Origin: Fibrobacter sp. | Lineage (GTDB): Bacteria > Fibrobacterota > Chitinivibrionia > Chitinivibrionales > Chitinispirillaceae | Assembly: GCA_012513915.1 (NCBI GenBank) | Contig: JAAZBG010000033.1 | Coordinates: forward strand, 1 to 64,000 | Length of the DNA stretch: 64,000 bases | Reading direction: 5' to 3' | Shown: positions 19,810 to 29,082 of the stretch, in pieces | Position numbering within the stretch: position 1 is the stretch's first letter | Layout: each line of letters begins with the position of its first letter | Notes under the pieces: generated by a model | Databases searched by the model: none | Seen by the model: only the letters and a program-made list of their open reading frames with translations | Told to the model about the DNA's origin: nothing | Program-made: the position numbers and the translations under genes

Positions 19810-20502
19810 CTATGCAATCTTAATCAGAATAGAGTAGAACAGAGATGCTCCTAAAGGAACTGTCAGGTTGTCAAATCCATGTGGTGTTAGTCCCTCCAAT
19901 AATGTCGCGAACAATGCAATTGTCAGACTGTAAATAAGCATTTCCGGTACTGGAAAAAAAAGGAATAATGTATATGCTGTAACAAATGAAAGAATGAACA
20001 TCGTCAGGCACCCCTCAAGACTCTTCTCACTTCCAGATATTTTAAACTTTAGTCTGCCAAACCGTTTTCCAATTACCGCTGCAAAGCCATCACCGTATCC
20101 CATAACAAGAATCCCGAGTGCTCCGATTGACGGATGACTTGAGGGTGAAAATGTAATCAATGCTAATATCAACAGAGAAATTGCATAGTACACAGTACCT
20201 AAATCCTCTTTTCCCCCTTTTCGTTCCATCGCTCCAAACCATTTTTTCTTATAGGAGAGGTAGTTTATGATGACAAAGGTAAATGGACCAACTGATGCTG
20301 CAATATTTGATGTAAAAAGAACCATTGCCAGAATCCACCAGTTGGACAGGAGTATATGGATAAATTTCCTGCTCCCTTCACTGGATAATAATTTTTTCTT
20401 TTGCAGTAAAGTCGCAATTCCGATAATAGCAAATACATATACATAGGAGATAAGAATTCCGATGTATTCAAATGATGAAACTGGCGTAATCAATTTGTCC
20501 AT
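19810..20502 (-). CDS. Phytol/dolichol kinase-like, CDP-diglyceride-synthase-fold membrane protein (VTE5-like)
   Basis: 230 aa; RKFIHILLSNWW; GYGDGFAAVIGKRFG; KSLEGCLTMF; EGLTPHGFDNLTVP. Confidence 0.78.
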   Translation of the reverse strand: MDKLITPVSSFEYIGILISYVYVFAIIGIATLLQKKKLLSSEGSRKFIHILLSNWWILAMVLFTSNIAASVGPFTFVIINYLSYKKKWFGAMERKGGKEDLGTVYYAISLLILALITFSPSSHPSIGALGILVMGYGDGFAAVIGKRFGRLKFKISGSEKSLEGCLTMFILSFVTAYTLFLFFPVPEMLIYSLTIALFATLLEGLTPHGFDNLTVPLGASLFYSILIKIA

Positions 20503-20806
20503 ACTTATTCCAGCTGCTCAGGAAAAATTAATGTAATGCATATAAATTACATTAAAAATCGGTACTGTTGCTTGTTTTTGTATACTATCGGCCCAATAAT
20601 GGATGCTTCCATCATAAAGGTCAGGATACTACTTCGTTTGGATAATAATGAAAATTACAGCTGGTAGCTGGAGTGTCAGTCTATTATTATAACTGTGAAA
20701 GATGTAAAGAGCAAACTAAATGCAGGGTATTAAGCTACTGTTTGAAGAATTACCGTGTTATATATATATTTGTGAAGTAGTTCAGCCCGTCAGAGTATGA
20801 CAGTTA

Positions 20807-21463
20807 TTGAAATACGCTGACACGGCGGACATGAATAAGTGCGCATTTGAAAAAGAATACTTCAAAGAAAAAATAGGTATGGACAAAACCCAAAGAAAGA
20901 TTACACTTGTCAGGCATGGAAAACCTCAGGCCCATGATGACTATTCTTCGTTTTCTATTGTTTCAGGTGAAAATGTAGAACAATTTATCCGGGCATGGAA
21001 TACCTGTAAACTTCACTCTGCAAATGATATTCCCTCTTCGTTAAAAGAAATTATCCAGGATGGAGAGCTGTTCATAAGCAGTGAACTTACTAGAACGCAT
21101 GAATCTTTTCATATGTTGGGAATCAGCGTATTTGAATCAAAGCATCTGTTTAATGAAGCAGATTTACCATACGGTATAGGAAAATCGATAAAAATGCCCT
21201 TTGTTATCTGGATGATTACACTTCGGTTACTATGGAGATTCGGGTTAAGCTGCAATTCAGAATCGTACAAAAATTTTACTATGCGGGTCAGTGATGGTGC
21301 TGATTTTCTTGAAAAAAATAAAAATGTAAAGCATACCATACTAATGGCCCATGGTTTTGTAAATCGCGTATTGAAAAAGGAATTATTAAGAAGGAACTGG
21401 AAACTGATAGCAAATAACGGTAGACACCACTATTGGTCGCATACAACCTTTGAAAAAGTTTAG
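20807..21463 (+). CDS. Histidine phosphatase (phosphoglycerate mutase)-like protein; start codon uncertain (20807, 20831 or 20879)
   Basis: LVRHGKPQ near N-terminus, SSELTRTHES, late MAHGFVNR. Confidence 0.75.
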   Translation: MKYADTADMNKCAFEKEYFKEKIGMDKTQRKITLVRHGKPQAHDDYSSFSIVSGENVEQFIRAWNTCKLHSANDIPSSLKEIIQDGELFISSELTRTHESFHMLGISVFESKHLFNEADLPYGIGKSIKMPFVIWMITLRLLWRFGLSCNSESYKNFTMRVSDGADFLEKNKNVKHTILMAHGFVNRVLKKELLRRNWKLIANNGRHHYWSHTTFEKV

Positions 21464-21520
21464 GAAATAATGCATACGCGTAGAATATACGTACTGCCAT
21501 CGGGTGCATATGGGAATACT

Positions 21521-22093
21521 ATGAGTGAAAATCTATACTTTACTGACCGGAAAGAATTCAGAAAATGGTTATCTGCTGTGGATTTGAATTCAAAAGGTGT
21601 TTGGATTGTTTTTTCCAAAAAAGGAGATAACCATTTTACCGCAAATGATGCATTAGAAGAGGCTTTGTCGTTTGGATGGATTGATGGAGTAATAAAAAAG
21701 ATCGATGATAATAGGTATAAAAAGTATTTCTCGCCCAGAAAAAAAGGAAGCAGATGGTCGGATAAGAATAAAGTCATTGTTGATAAACTAATAAAATCAG
21801 GGATGATAACAGAACGTGGATTACACGCTATTCAAAGAGCAAAAGAGGATGGATCCTGGGAGATAGCAGATCAGAAGCATATTGAGAATGATAAGTATAA
21901 GGAATTTGAAAAAAGAATTTGTACAAATACAAAAGCATATGCTCATTATCAAGAGATGCCTCAATCAATAAAAAAGCAATTTGTGGGCCTGTTTAATGAG
22001 CCCAAAAGAGAAGACACCAGAGAAAGAAAGTTAAAAGCGCTGATAGAGTTGCTTGAAAACAATGTAAGGCCTATGGATAAGTATAAGAAATAG
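21521..22093 (+). CDS. YdeI/OmpD-associated family protein
   Basis: Supplied ORF starts 21470; LYFTDRKEFRKWL...GVWIVFSKKG...EALSFGWIDGVIKKIDDNRYKKYFSPRKKGSRWSDKNK. Confidence 0.85.
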   Translation: MSENLYFTDRKEFRKWLSAVDLNSKGVWIVFSKKGDNHFTANDALEEALSFGWIDGVIKKIDDNRYKKYFSPRKKGSRWSDKNKVIVDKLIKSGMITERGLHAIQRAKEDGSWEIADQKHIENDKYKEFEKRICTNTKAYAHYQEMPQSIKKQFVGLFNEPKREDTRERKLKALIELLENNVRPMDKYKK

Positions 22094-22455
22094 AAGCGTT
22101 TCGCATCTTATTCTGATGTGGTATCGTGAGTGGATATGTCATTCTTAAAAAATCAATTACGCGGGATTGTTACAATATGTTTATCCCATTTTGTAGTAAT
22201 TGCTTTCAAGTGAAGCATTATATGAATCAATTGCATTGGATAACATTCATTCTCTTCTTTACAGTAGTATATCAGCTTTACGGAGCTGACACCACTGATG
22301 TGTATAGAAACGCAGAGAACCTTGATTCAACTGTGCAATGTGGTTAATTTCCTCAAAATATTCAACAATGTAGTTGTATCAGCTCAATGTAAGCACTATT
22401 TTAGACTCAAAAATTAAAAAAATCAAAATGTCTATCAACCTAATAGGAGTGCAAA

Positions 22456-23604
22456 ATGTTATATCGGGAGTTTGGAAAAACAGGAGAAAAAGTAAGCATT
22501 TTGGGTTTTGGCCTTATGCGATTACCGGTAATAGATGAAGATTTTGGAAAAATTGATTATGACAAGGCAATTCCAATGGTTCGTTACGCAATTGATCAGG
22601 GAGTAAATTATCTGGATACAGCCTGGCCCTACCATAACGGCAATAGCGAAGCATTTTGTGCTAAAGTTTTGGAGGATGGTTATAGGGAAAAAGTCAATGT
22701 TGCTACCAAATTGCCAATATGGGAGGTAAAAGTTCATGAAGACTTTTATGGTTTTTTGGATCAACAGCTGGAACGATTGAAACTGGAAACCATAGATTTT
22801 TATTTATTGCATGCGTTTAACCATGGAACCTGGGAAAACTGTAAAGCAAATGATTTTGGATTGTTTCTGGATAAAGCGAAAAAATCCGGAAAGATCAGGT
22901 TTGCAGGCTTCTCTTTTCATGATGATCTTGATTTGTTTAAAGAGATTATTGATGCATATCCCTGGGATTTTTGCCAGATTCAATTGAATTACATGGATGA
23001 AAACTATCAGGCCGGTCTTGAGGGAATGAGGTATGCACATGAACGCGGACTTGGAGTTGTCATTATGGAGCCCCTTAGAGGAGGAACGTTATCAAAAAGA
23101 GAAATTCCAAAAGAACTGGAAGACATATGGAATCAAGCTGAAATTAAAAGAACACCTGCTGAGTGGGCACTGAAGTATTTGTGGAACAAAAAAGAAATAG
23201 GTATCGTGTTAAGCGGAATGAACGAAATGTGTCAGGCAGAAGAAAATATTCGTATTGCATCAGAATCGGAAGCCGGTTCATTGACAGCTGAGGAAAACAA
23301 AATAATTGACCACGCCAAACAATTCTTCATTGAAAGAACGATTGTCAATTGTACCAATTGCAGATATTGTATGCCTTGCCCTGTTGGAGTAAATATCCCC
23401 GAAATTTTCTGGGCTCTTAATCATGCTGCACAGTTTAATGATCATGGCAAGGCGGAATTTTGGATTAACGGGTGGCTCGGTCAGGATGCCAGACCTTCAA
23501 ATTGCGTAGAGTGTGGTTTATGCGAAAGTAAATGCCCCCAAAATATACAAATTCGAAAATACCTGAAAGTTGTTAAAGAAAAATATGAAAAGGTTATTTC
23601 ATAG
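22456..23604 (+). CDS. Aldo/keto reductase with C-terminal 4Fe-4S dicluster
   Basis: 382 aa; YREFGKTGEKVSILGFGLMRLP; CTNCRYCMPCPVGV and CVECGLCESKCPQ. Confidence 0.93.
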   Translation: MLYREFGKTGEKVSILGFGLMRLPVIDEDFGKIDYDKAIPMVRYAIDQGVNYLDTAWPYHNGNSEAFCAKVLEDGYREKVNVATKLPIWEVKVHEDFYGFLDQQLERLKLETIDFYLLHAFNHGTWENCKANDFGLFLDKAKKSGKIRFAGFSFHDDLDLFKEIIDAYPWDFCQIQLNYMDENYQAGLEGMRYAHERGLGVVIMEPLRGGTLSKREIPKELEDIWNQAEIKRTPAEWALKYLWNKKEIGIVLSGMNEMCQAEENIRIASESEAGSLTAEENKIIDHAKQFFIERTIVNCTNCRYCMPCPVGVNIPEIFWALNHAAQFNDHGKAEFWINGWLGQDARPSNCVECGLCESKCPQNIQIRKYLKVVKEKYEKVIS

Positions 23605-23782
23605 AAAACCGTAGATCTGTTTATGGATTTCTAAATTTATATTAATAAACATATGCTGTTTATCTCCCATACAATACTTTTTAGGGAAATCGGTAGTAAA
23701 GAAGTAATTCAAATGTTGATAGTTGACAAATAGGTGTGTTTTGTGAGGTTTCAGGTCTGTAAACATCAAAAATGGTGTAAAA

Positions 23783-25753
23783 CTATCCGTTTTTGTTATG
23801 TAAAGCATTGTAGATCTTACCTGCAATCTCATGCAGCGATATTGGTTTTGTCAATAAATCAATTATTCCAATTTCCCTGACTAGATCTTTGTCAACTGAT
23901 TCATTATAGCCGGTACACATGATTATTGGAATGTCCTGACGTACCGATAAAATTTCAGATGCCAGTTCCTTACCGGTCATTACCGGCATTGTCATATCGG
24001 TTATAACAATATCAAAATACCGGGGATTTTGCAGAAATCGTTTAAGAGCGTTTTTACTGTCAGTTGTAGCGGTCACTTTATAACCAAGTATGGTTAGCGC
24101 TGCCCGCATTGCGTTAACAATAGCATTCTCATCGTCAACCAGAAGTATACGTTCAGTTCCTCTTTTCAGATCATTGCCTTGTATCAGCTGAGTCAAAACA
24201 AGATTTTCGGCAATCGGAAGGTAAACAGTAAATGCCGAACCCTTCCCCGGCTCACTGTTGACGGTTATCGTTCCGTTAAGACTCTTGATAATCCCATGTA
24301 TGACAGAAAGTCCCATACCGGTACCTTCTCCTATTTTCTTTGTTGTAAAATAGGGCTCAAATATGCGTTTTAACACATCTTTGTCAATTCCTGTTCCTGT
24401 ATCTCTGACACAGATCTTTTTATACTGTCCAGCTGTAAGATTGTTGGTGCGTGCGGCTGCCTCCTGATCAAGATTAACCGTAGTAAGCGTTATATCAAGC
24501 ACTCCACCATTTTCTCTCATGGCATGTGATGCGTTTGTACATAAGTTCATTAGTATCTGATGAATCTGTGTGGGATCAGCAAATATCAAGTCGGTTGCTG
24601 AATCACTTTCATAGCGTATTTCGATTGTCGAAGGTGTAGTGGGTCTGATAAGTTTCAATACTTCACTGATAATATCACTTACGATAACCGGTTTTATCTC
24701 TTTCTGTTTTTGACGACTGAACTTCAGTATCTGCCCGATCAGGTCCCGGGCACGTTCTGTTGCACCTAAAACCTCCCGGAGCTTCATTTCCTGATCACTC
24801 CCTGGAGGTGTATCGAGTAGTATCATTTCTGTATATACCAGTATTGGTGATAAAATGTTGTTCAGATCATGTGCTATTCCACCGGCAAGTGTTCCGATTG
24901 CTTCCATTTTTTGAGCATGTTGTAAACGTTCTTCAAGCTCTTTCCGTTCTTTTTCGTTATTGATCTTTTGTGTAACATCCTCCATTATTTCAATAATACC
25001 TTGTATAGTTCCTTTTGAATCTTTAACGGGAGTTGCGATAAACCTGAATGATTTTCTGGTGTCATCAATTTCAAGCTCTCTAACGCACTCGTGTTTCTGC
25101 CCATCTTTGATAGCAAGGGCAACAGTACATGCATCGCACTGCAGTTTACAATGTTCCGGGCAGAATGCATCGTATGTAGTTGTTATCCCCTGTCTATTAT
25201 TGCTGTCAATTACTGGAAACCATTTTCGCACCTGATGATTACAGGTAACAATTTTCATATCCGGACTTATCAATGTGACGCCAATATCAAGATTATCGAC
25301 AAGATTTCGATACTTTTCTTCACTTTCATTAAGTGCATCTTCTGCTCTGCGGCGTTGAAGCCGCTCCTCAGCTTCTCGTAATGCTCTCTTTACTGATGGT
25401 GCAAGCCTTGTTATTCTCTGTTTCAGCACATAGTCGGTTGCGCCAGCTTTTATACTATCGGTTGCAACTTCCTCCCCAAGCATTCCGGATAATAAAATAA
25501 ACGGAATTTCAGTGTTGAGTTCACGAACAATCCTGAGCGCTGTCAACCCGTCAAATTGTGGCAGTGAAAAATCGGACAGTATGACATCAAAGTGTCCGGA
25601 GGAAAATGTTGTAATAAATTCATCCTTGTTGTCAACGTGCACAATATCACACGACAAGCCTTCCGATTCAAGCGTCGCACTAACCAGCTCGGCATCAACC
25701 GGATCGTCTTCAAGGTGAAGGATACGTACTTTGTTTTTTTTGTCAGCACTCAT
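23783..25753 (-). CDS. Hybrid sensor histidine kinase/response regulator (REC-PAS-HisKA-HATPase-REC)
   Basis: Supplied ORF extends to 25783; ATG at 25753 gives ATGA overlap with upstream RR; GGIAHDLNNILSPIL, GTGMGLSVIHGI, two REC domains. Confidence 0.92.
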   Translation of the reverse strand: MSADKKNKVRILHLEDDPVDAELVSATLESEGLSCDIVHVDNKDEFITTFSSGHFDVILSDFSLPQFDGLTALRIVRELNTEIPFILLSGMLGEEVATDSIKAGATDYVLKQRITRLAPSVKRALREAEERLQRRRAEDALNESEEKYRNLVDNLDIGVTLISPDMKIVTCNHQVRKWFPVIDSNNRQGITTTYDAFCPEHCKLQCDACTVALAIKDGQKHECVRELEIDDTRKSFRFIATPVKDSKGTIQGIIEIMEDVTQKINNEKERKELEERLQHAQKMEAIGTLAGGIAHDLNNILSPILVYTEMILLDTPPGSDQEMKLREVLGATERARDLIGQILKFSRQKQKEIKPVIVSDIISEVLKLIRPTTPSTIEIRYESDSATDLIFADPTQIHQILMNLCTNASHAMRENGGVLDITLTTVNLDQEAAARTNNLTAGQYKKICVRDTGTGIDKDVLKRIFEPYFTTKKIGEGTGMGLSVIHGIIKSLNGTITVNSEPGKGSAFTVYLPIAENLVLTQLIQGNDLKRGTERILLVDDENAIVNAMRAALTILGYKVTATTDSKNALKRFLQNPRYFDIVITDMTMPVMTGKELASEILSVRQDIPIIMCTGYNESVDKDLVREIGIIDLLTKPISLHEIAGKIYNALHNKNG

Positions 25754-26217
25754 TTGGCACTCATCGCTGATTTTTTGATACATCCGGGTGGAGGTTCATT
25801 AAACAATGCCCAGAACATTCCAAGCTCTTTCACAGCACGAACAAACTGTTTAAAGTCAACGGGTTTTACCACGTAAGCATTGACCCCGAGTTTATAACTT
25901 TCTACGATATCCCTTTCTTCGTGAGATGATGTAAGAATAACGGTAGGGATGTACATTAAATTTGCATCGGATTTAATATGACGAAGAACCTCAAGGCCGT
26001 TTATTTTCGGCATTTTAAGGTCAAGAAGCACAACTGCCGGATTTCCGGGAGGAATACTCTGAAACGACCCGCGGCGGTGAAGATAATCAATCGCTTCTTC
26101 GCCGTTATGAACTACCTGGACACTGTTTGCCAGATTATATTCATTGAGTGCGCCCAGCGTAAGTTCAATATCATTAGGATCATCTTCTGCAAGTAGAATC
26201 TCTTTAATTTTTTTCAT
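25750..26217 (-). CDS. Response regulator, Rcp1-like single REC domain
   Basis: 155 aa; ILLAEDDPNDIELTLGALNE...VVLLDLKMPKINGLEVL. Confidence 0.93.
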   Translation of the reverse strand: MKKIKEILLAEDDPNDIELTLGALNEYNLANSVQVVHNGEEAIDYLHRRGSFQSIPPGNPAVVLLDLKMPKINGLEVLRHIKSDANLMYIPTVILTSSHEERDIVESYKLGVNAYVVKPVDFKQFVRAVKELGMFWALFNEPPPGCIKKSAMSAK

Positions 26218-26257
26218 ACGTGTCTATCCGTTTCCGGTTAAGTATGCCAGGCACTTT

Positions 26258-27805
26258 TTACCCGTTGATCAGTGAAAAATAGAATGATGCCCCGTGACCA
26301 ATTTCTCCTTCAGCCCATACAGTTCCTCCATGCCTGTTTATGATTCGCTGTACATTAGCAAGACCTATCCCTGTACCTTCAAATTCGCTGGCACTATGAA
26401 GGCGCTGAAACACTCCAAAAAGTTTGTCCAGGTATTTCATATCAAAACCCACGCCGTTATCTTTGACAAAATACACTGTCTCGTTCCTTTTTTCTCCGGC
26501 GAAAGAACCGATATGTATTCGGGTGTTTTCGAGATTTCTGGTAAATTTCAGTGCGTTACCGATAAGATTGGTTAACACGGCGTTTAACATTGATGGATCG
26601 GCACATGTTTCAGGAAGATCATCAATGGCCCACGTTATCGAGCGGTTGGATGTTTCACTGCTGAGCCCGTTAATCACATCTCTGACCAATCTGTTCATGC
26701 TCACCTGCGTTTTATTCAGTTCCTGTCTTCCTGTTCGGGAAAGTTGCAGTAACTGATCGATGAGAAGGCCCATCTTTTCCGCTGATTCCGAGATCACCTG
26801 AAGGTAGTGTTTTCCTTTTTCGTTAAGAGTACCTGTATCCTGAGATTCCAGAAGTTTAATAAACCCGTTGATATGCCTGAGTGGTGCACGAAGGTCATGT
26901 GAAACTGAGTAGGAGAATGATTCCAGTTCTTTGTTGATAAGTGTAAGATTTTCGGTGCGCTCCGCAACCCGTTTTTCAAGCTCCTCGTTCATCCGGCGCA
27001 TCGCATCTAAACTGTCCCGAAGACGGGAAGTCATCCGGTTAAAGGCTGTCGCAAGCGTTAGTACTTCTCTTGTTCCGGCCAATTCAGCCTGAAGCTCAAT
27101 CTCTCCCTCACCGATTCTCCGGGCCGTATCAGTAATCTTTTCAAGTGGTTTATTTAGAAACAAATTGAGGAGAATTACTGTTAAAATACTGATTCCAACA
27201 ATAAGGATTATTGTATGAATAACGCTCTCGATGATAATTGACATAAATAACTTTTTCAGGAATTCGTCTGTTGAATACAGTACAAGATCACCTAATTCCC
27301 AGGTTTTTTCTCTCGAGTCTTTATATTTGATTCGGATTTTAGGTTGTTCATTACCTTCAAAATTAAGCTGTGAACTATCTTTTAGATCTTTTGCCAGCAC
27401 TACCTCTTTGTTTGCATTCAAAACCACACCAGTCCAGAGTTTTCCATCCTGCAGGACTGCAATGCCGCTAAGATAGGGGTTATTGATTTCATGGAGCAAA
27501 ATATTGTTTGCTGCATTTTTGTCAAGATTCCAGAAGGGGAGTGATATCTGAAAGGCTAATCTGTTGGAAACCTGTTCTATCTGCTCATTCATATGTTCAA
27601 CAACTCTGGTCCAATTACTCCGGTAGGAAATGAGACCATTTACAGCCATGATTACAATGATGGCGATAAGCTGAACCAGGACAACCCGTCCATATAAGGT
27701 TGTGATTTTTTTTAACATGACACGACATATCCTCTGAAAAGACGATACTGCGTTTATTGGACTTAGTAATGATATATATGCTTTTAAAGTCAGCAGATGT
27801 CTCAT
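26258..27805 (-). CDS. Membrane sensor histidine kinase with HAMP domain
   Basis: 515 aa; two TM segments; HAMP; SFSYSVSHDLRAPLRHINGF; FEGTGIGLANVQRII. Confidence 0.93.
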   Translation of the reverse strand: MRHLLTLKAYISLLSPINAVSSFQRICRVMLKKITTLYGRVVLVQLIAIIVIMAVNGLISYRSNWTRVVEHMNEQIEQVSNRLAFQISLPFWNLDKNAANNILLHEINNPYLSGIAVLQDGKLWTGVVLNANKEVVLAKDLKDSSQLNFEGNEQPKIRIKYKDSREKTWELGDLVLYSTDEFLKKLFMSIIIESVIHTIILIVGISILTVILLNLFLNKPLEKITDTARRIGEGEIELQAELAGTREVLTLATAFNRMTSRLRDSLDAMRRMNEELEKRVAERTENLTLINKELESFSYSVSHDLRAPLRHINGFIKLLESQDTGTLNEKGKHYLQVISESAEKMGLLIDQLLQLSRTGRQELNKTQVSMNRLVRDVINGLSSETSNRSITWAIDDLPETCADPSMLNAVLTNLIGNALKFTRNLENTRIHIGSFAGEKRNETVYFVKDNGVGFDMKYLDKLFGVFQRLHSASEFEGTGIGLANVQRIINRHGGTVWAEGEIGHGASFYFSLING

Positions 27806-28046
27806 AGGATGTCAGAAATTCATTGCAGCATATATTACATTACATAGTAACGTAAACGGTAGGGAATGTCAAATACAAACATAGAGGGTATGACCGGTAA
27901 TGGAAGGGGAAGAGCAGTGTGCATCACAATGGATTTTACAGGGAAAGTCGGTTCGGGAAAAACAGAACTATTGTTTTTAGAACATAATTATGCTATGATA
28001 GAACCGATATATCAATCTGTAATGTTATTCATCGAGAGTACTATTT

Positions 28047-28802
28047 ATGAAAAGTAAACAAATAGTTCTGTTGATTACACTGCTTTTTTCACAAATTTTG
28101 TTTGCAAGGGATACTGTCAGAGTCGGAACGTTTATGCTTGCGCCGTTTATGATGGGATCTGATAATGGCAAACAGACTACTGGAGTAGGGGCTGATTTCT
28201 GGATGAAATTTGCAGGACCGCAGATGAATGTTGACGTTGAAATGTTTGGACCATTCCCGATAAAGAGGGCATTGAAACTGCTTGAAGACGGTTCCATTGA
28301 TGTCATTCCCAACATGACAAAAATTCCCGAACGTGAAGAGAAATTCCTGTTCTCCGAAGTGCCCCTTTCCGAGATAACTCCCTGCATTGTGGTACGTAAA
28401 GATAATTCATTAAAGAAAGTTACAAAACAGGAAGATCTTTACAATTTTAAAATGGTGCATCTTGATGCTACATATATTCCAGTAATTTTAAGACATCCCA
28501 CAATAAAAATAGAATTTCTTACCGGAGATAGCTATTTCCAGGGTTTAATCGATATGCTTGAAGCCGACAGAGTCGATGCATTTATACATATCAATTATTT
28601 TTCGCTTAAATACGAATTAATGATACGCGGTAAAAAGGATGCATACCGGATACTTGAATTACCGGATGAAAAAATAAGGGTATACTGTGTTTTCAGTAAA
28701 ACGGAACGAGGAAGAAAATTCTGCGACATGTTCAATAGTGTAAACGCATCTCTTTTTAATGCGCACGTGTATGACAGTTTAGCGGAAGAGATGGTGGAAT
28801 AA
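28047..28802 (+). CDS. Periplasmic substrate-binding protein (SBP_bac_3-like)
   Basis: 251 aa; signal peptide; GADFWMKFA...RALKLLEDGSIDVIPNMTKIPEREEKFLFSE. Confidence 0.8.
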   Translation: MKSKQIVLLITLLFSQILFARDTVRVGTFMLAPFMMGSDNGKQTTGVGADFWMKFAGPQMNVDVEMFGPFPIKRALKLLEDGSIDVIPNMTKIPEREEKFLFSEVPLSEITPCIVVRKDNSLKKVTKQEDLYNFKMVHLDATYIPVILRHPTIKIEFLTGDSYFQGLIDMLEADRVDAFIHINYFSLKYELMIRGKKDAYRILELPDEKIRVYCVFSKTERGRKFCDMFNSVNASLFNAHVYDSLAEEMVE

Positions 28803-29082
28803 ATAATAACTTCTGATAAGCGTTTGAGAGTGGATATGATTTGTTGACAAACGCGCACGCTCATCGTGTGTCACGGGGCCCCTCAGGTAAGACAATCGAT
28901 CAATGAATGTTATCAACAACTCCCGATTGTAACTTTACATAGATGCAATAAACTGTTTGCCTGATTGACAAGTTTTTACATAAGAATCCAGACCAATAAT
29001 ATATACCTGAAAGATAATCAATCCTGACGACACTTTTTACCTGGTAACACCCGTACTTATGTAATGACTGCGAGGTGTTCGT

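Noticed and set aside
22126-22347. 73-aa ORF upstream of the aldo/keto reductase
   Set aside because: Weak start context and no recognisable family; not enough to call a gene.
29046-29079. SD-sequestering hairpin (aacacc/ggtgtt) upstream of the multicopper oxidase
   Set aside because: Only a 6-bp stem with a 22-nt loop; could easily occur by chance, unlike the 12-bp case at 12809.
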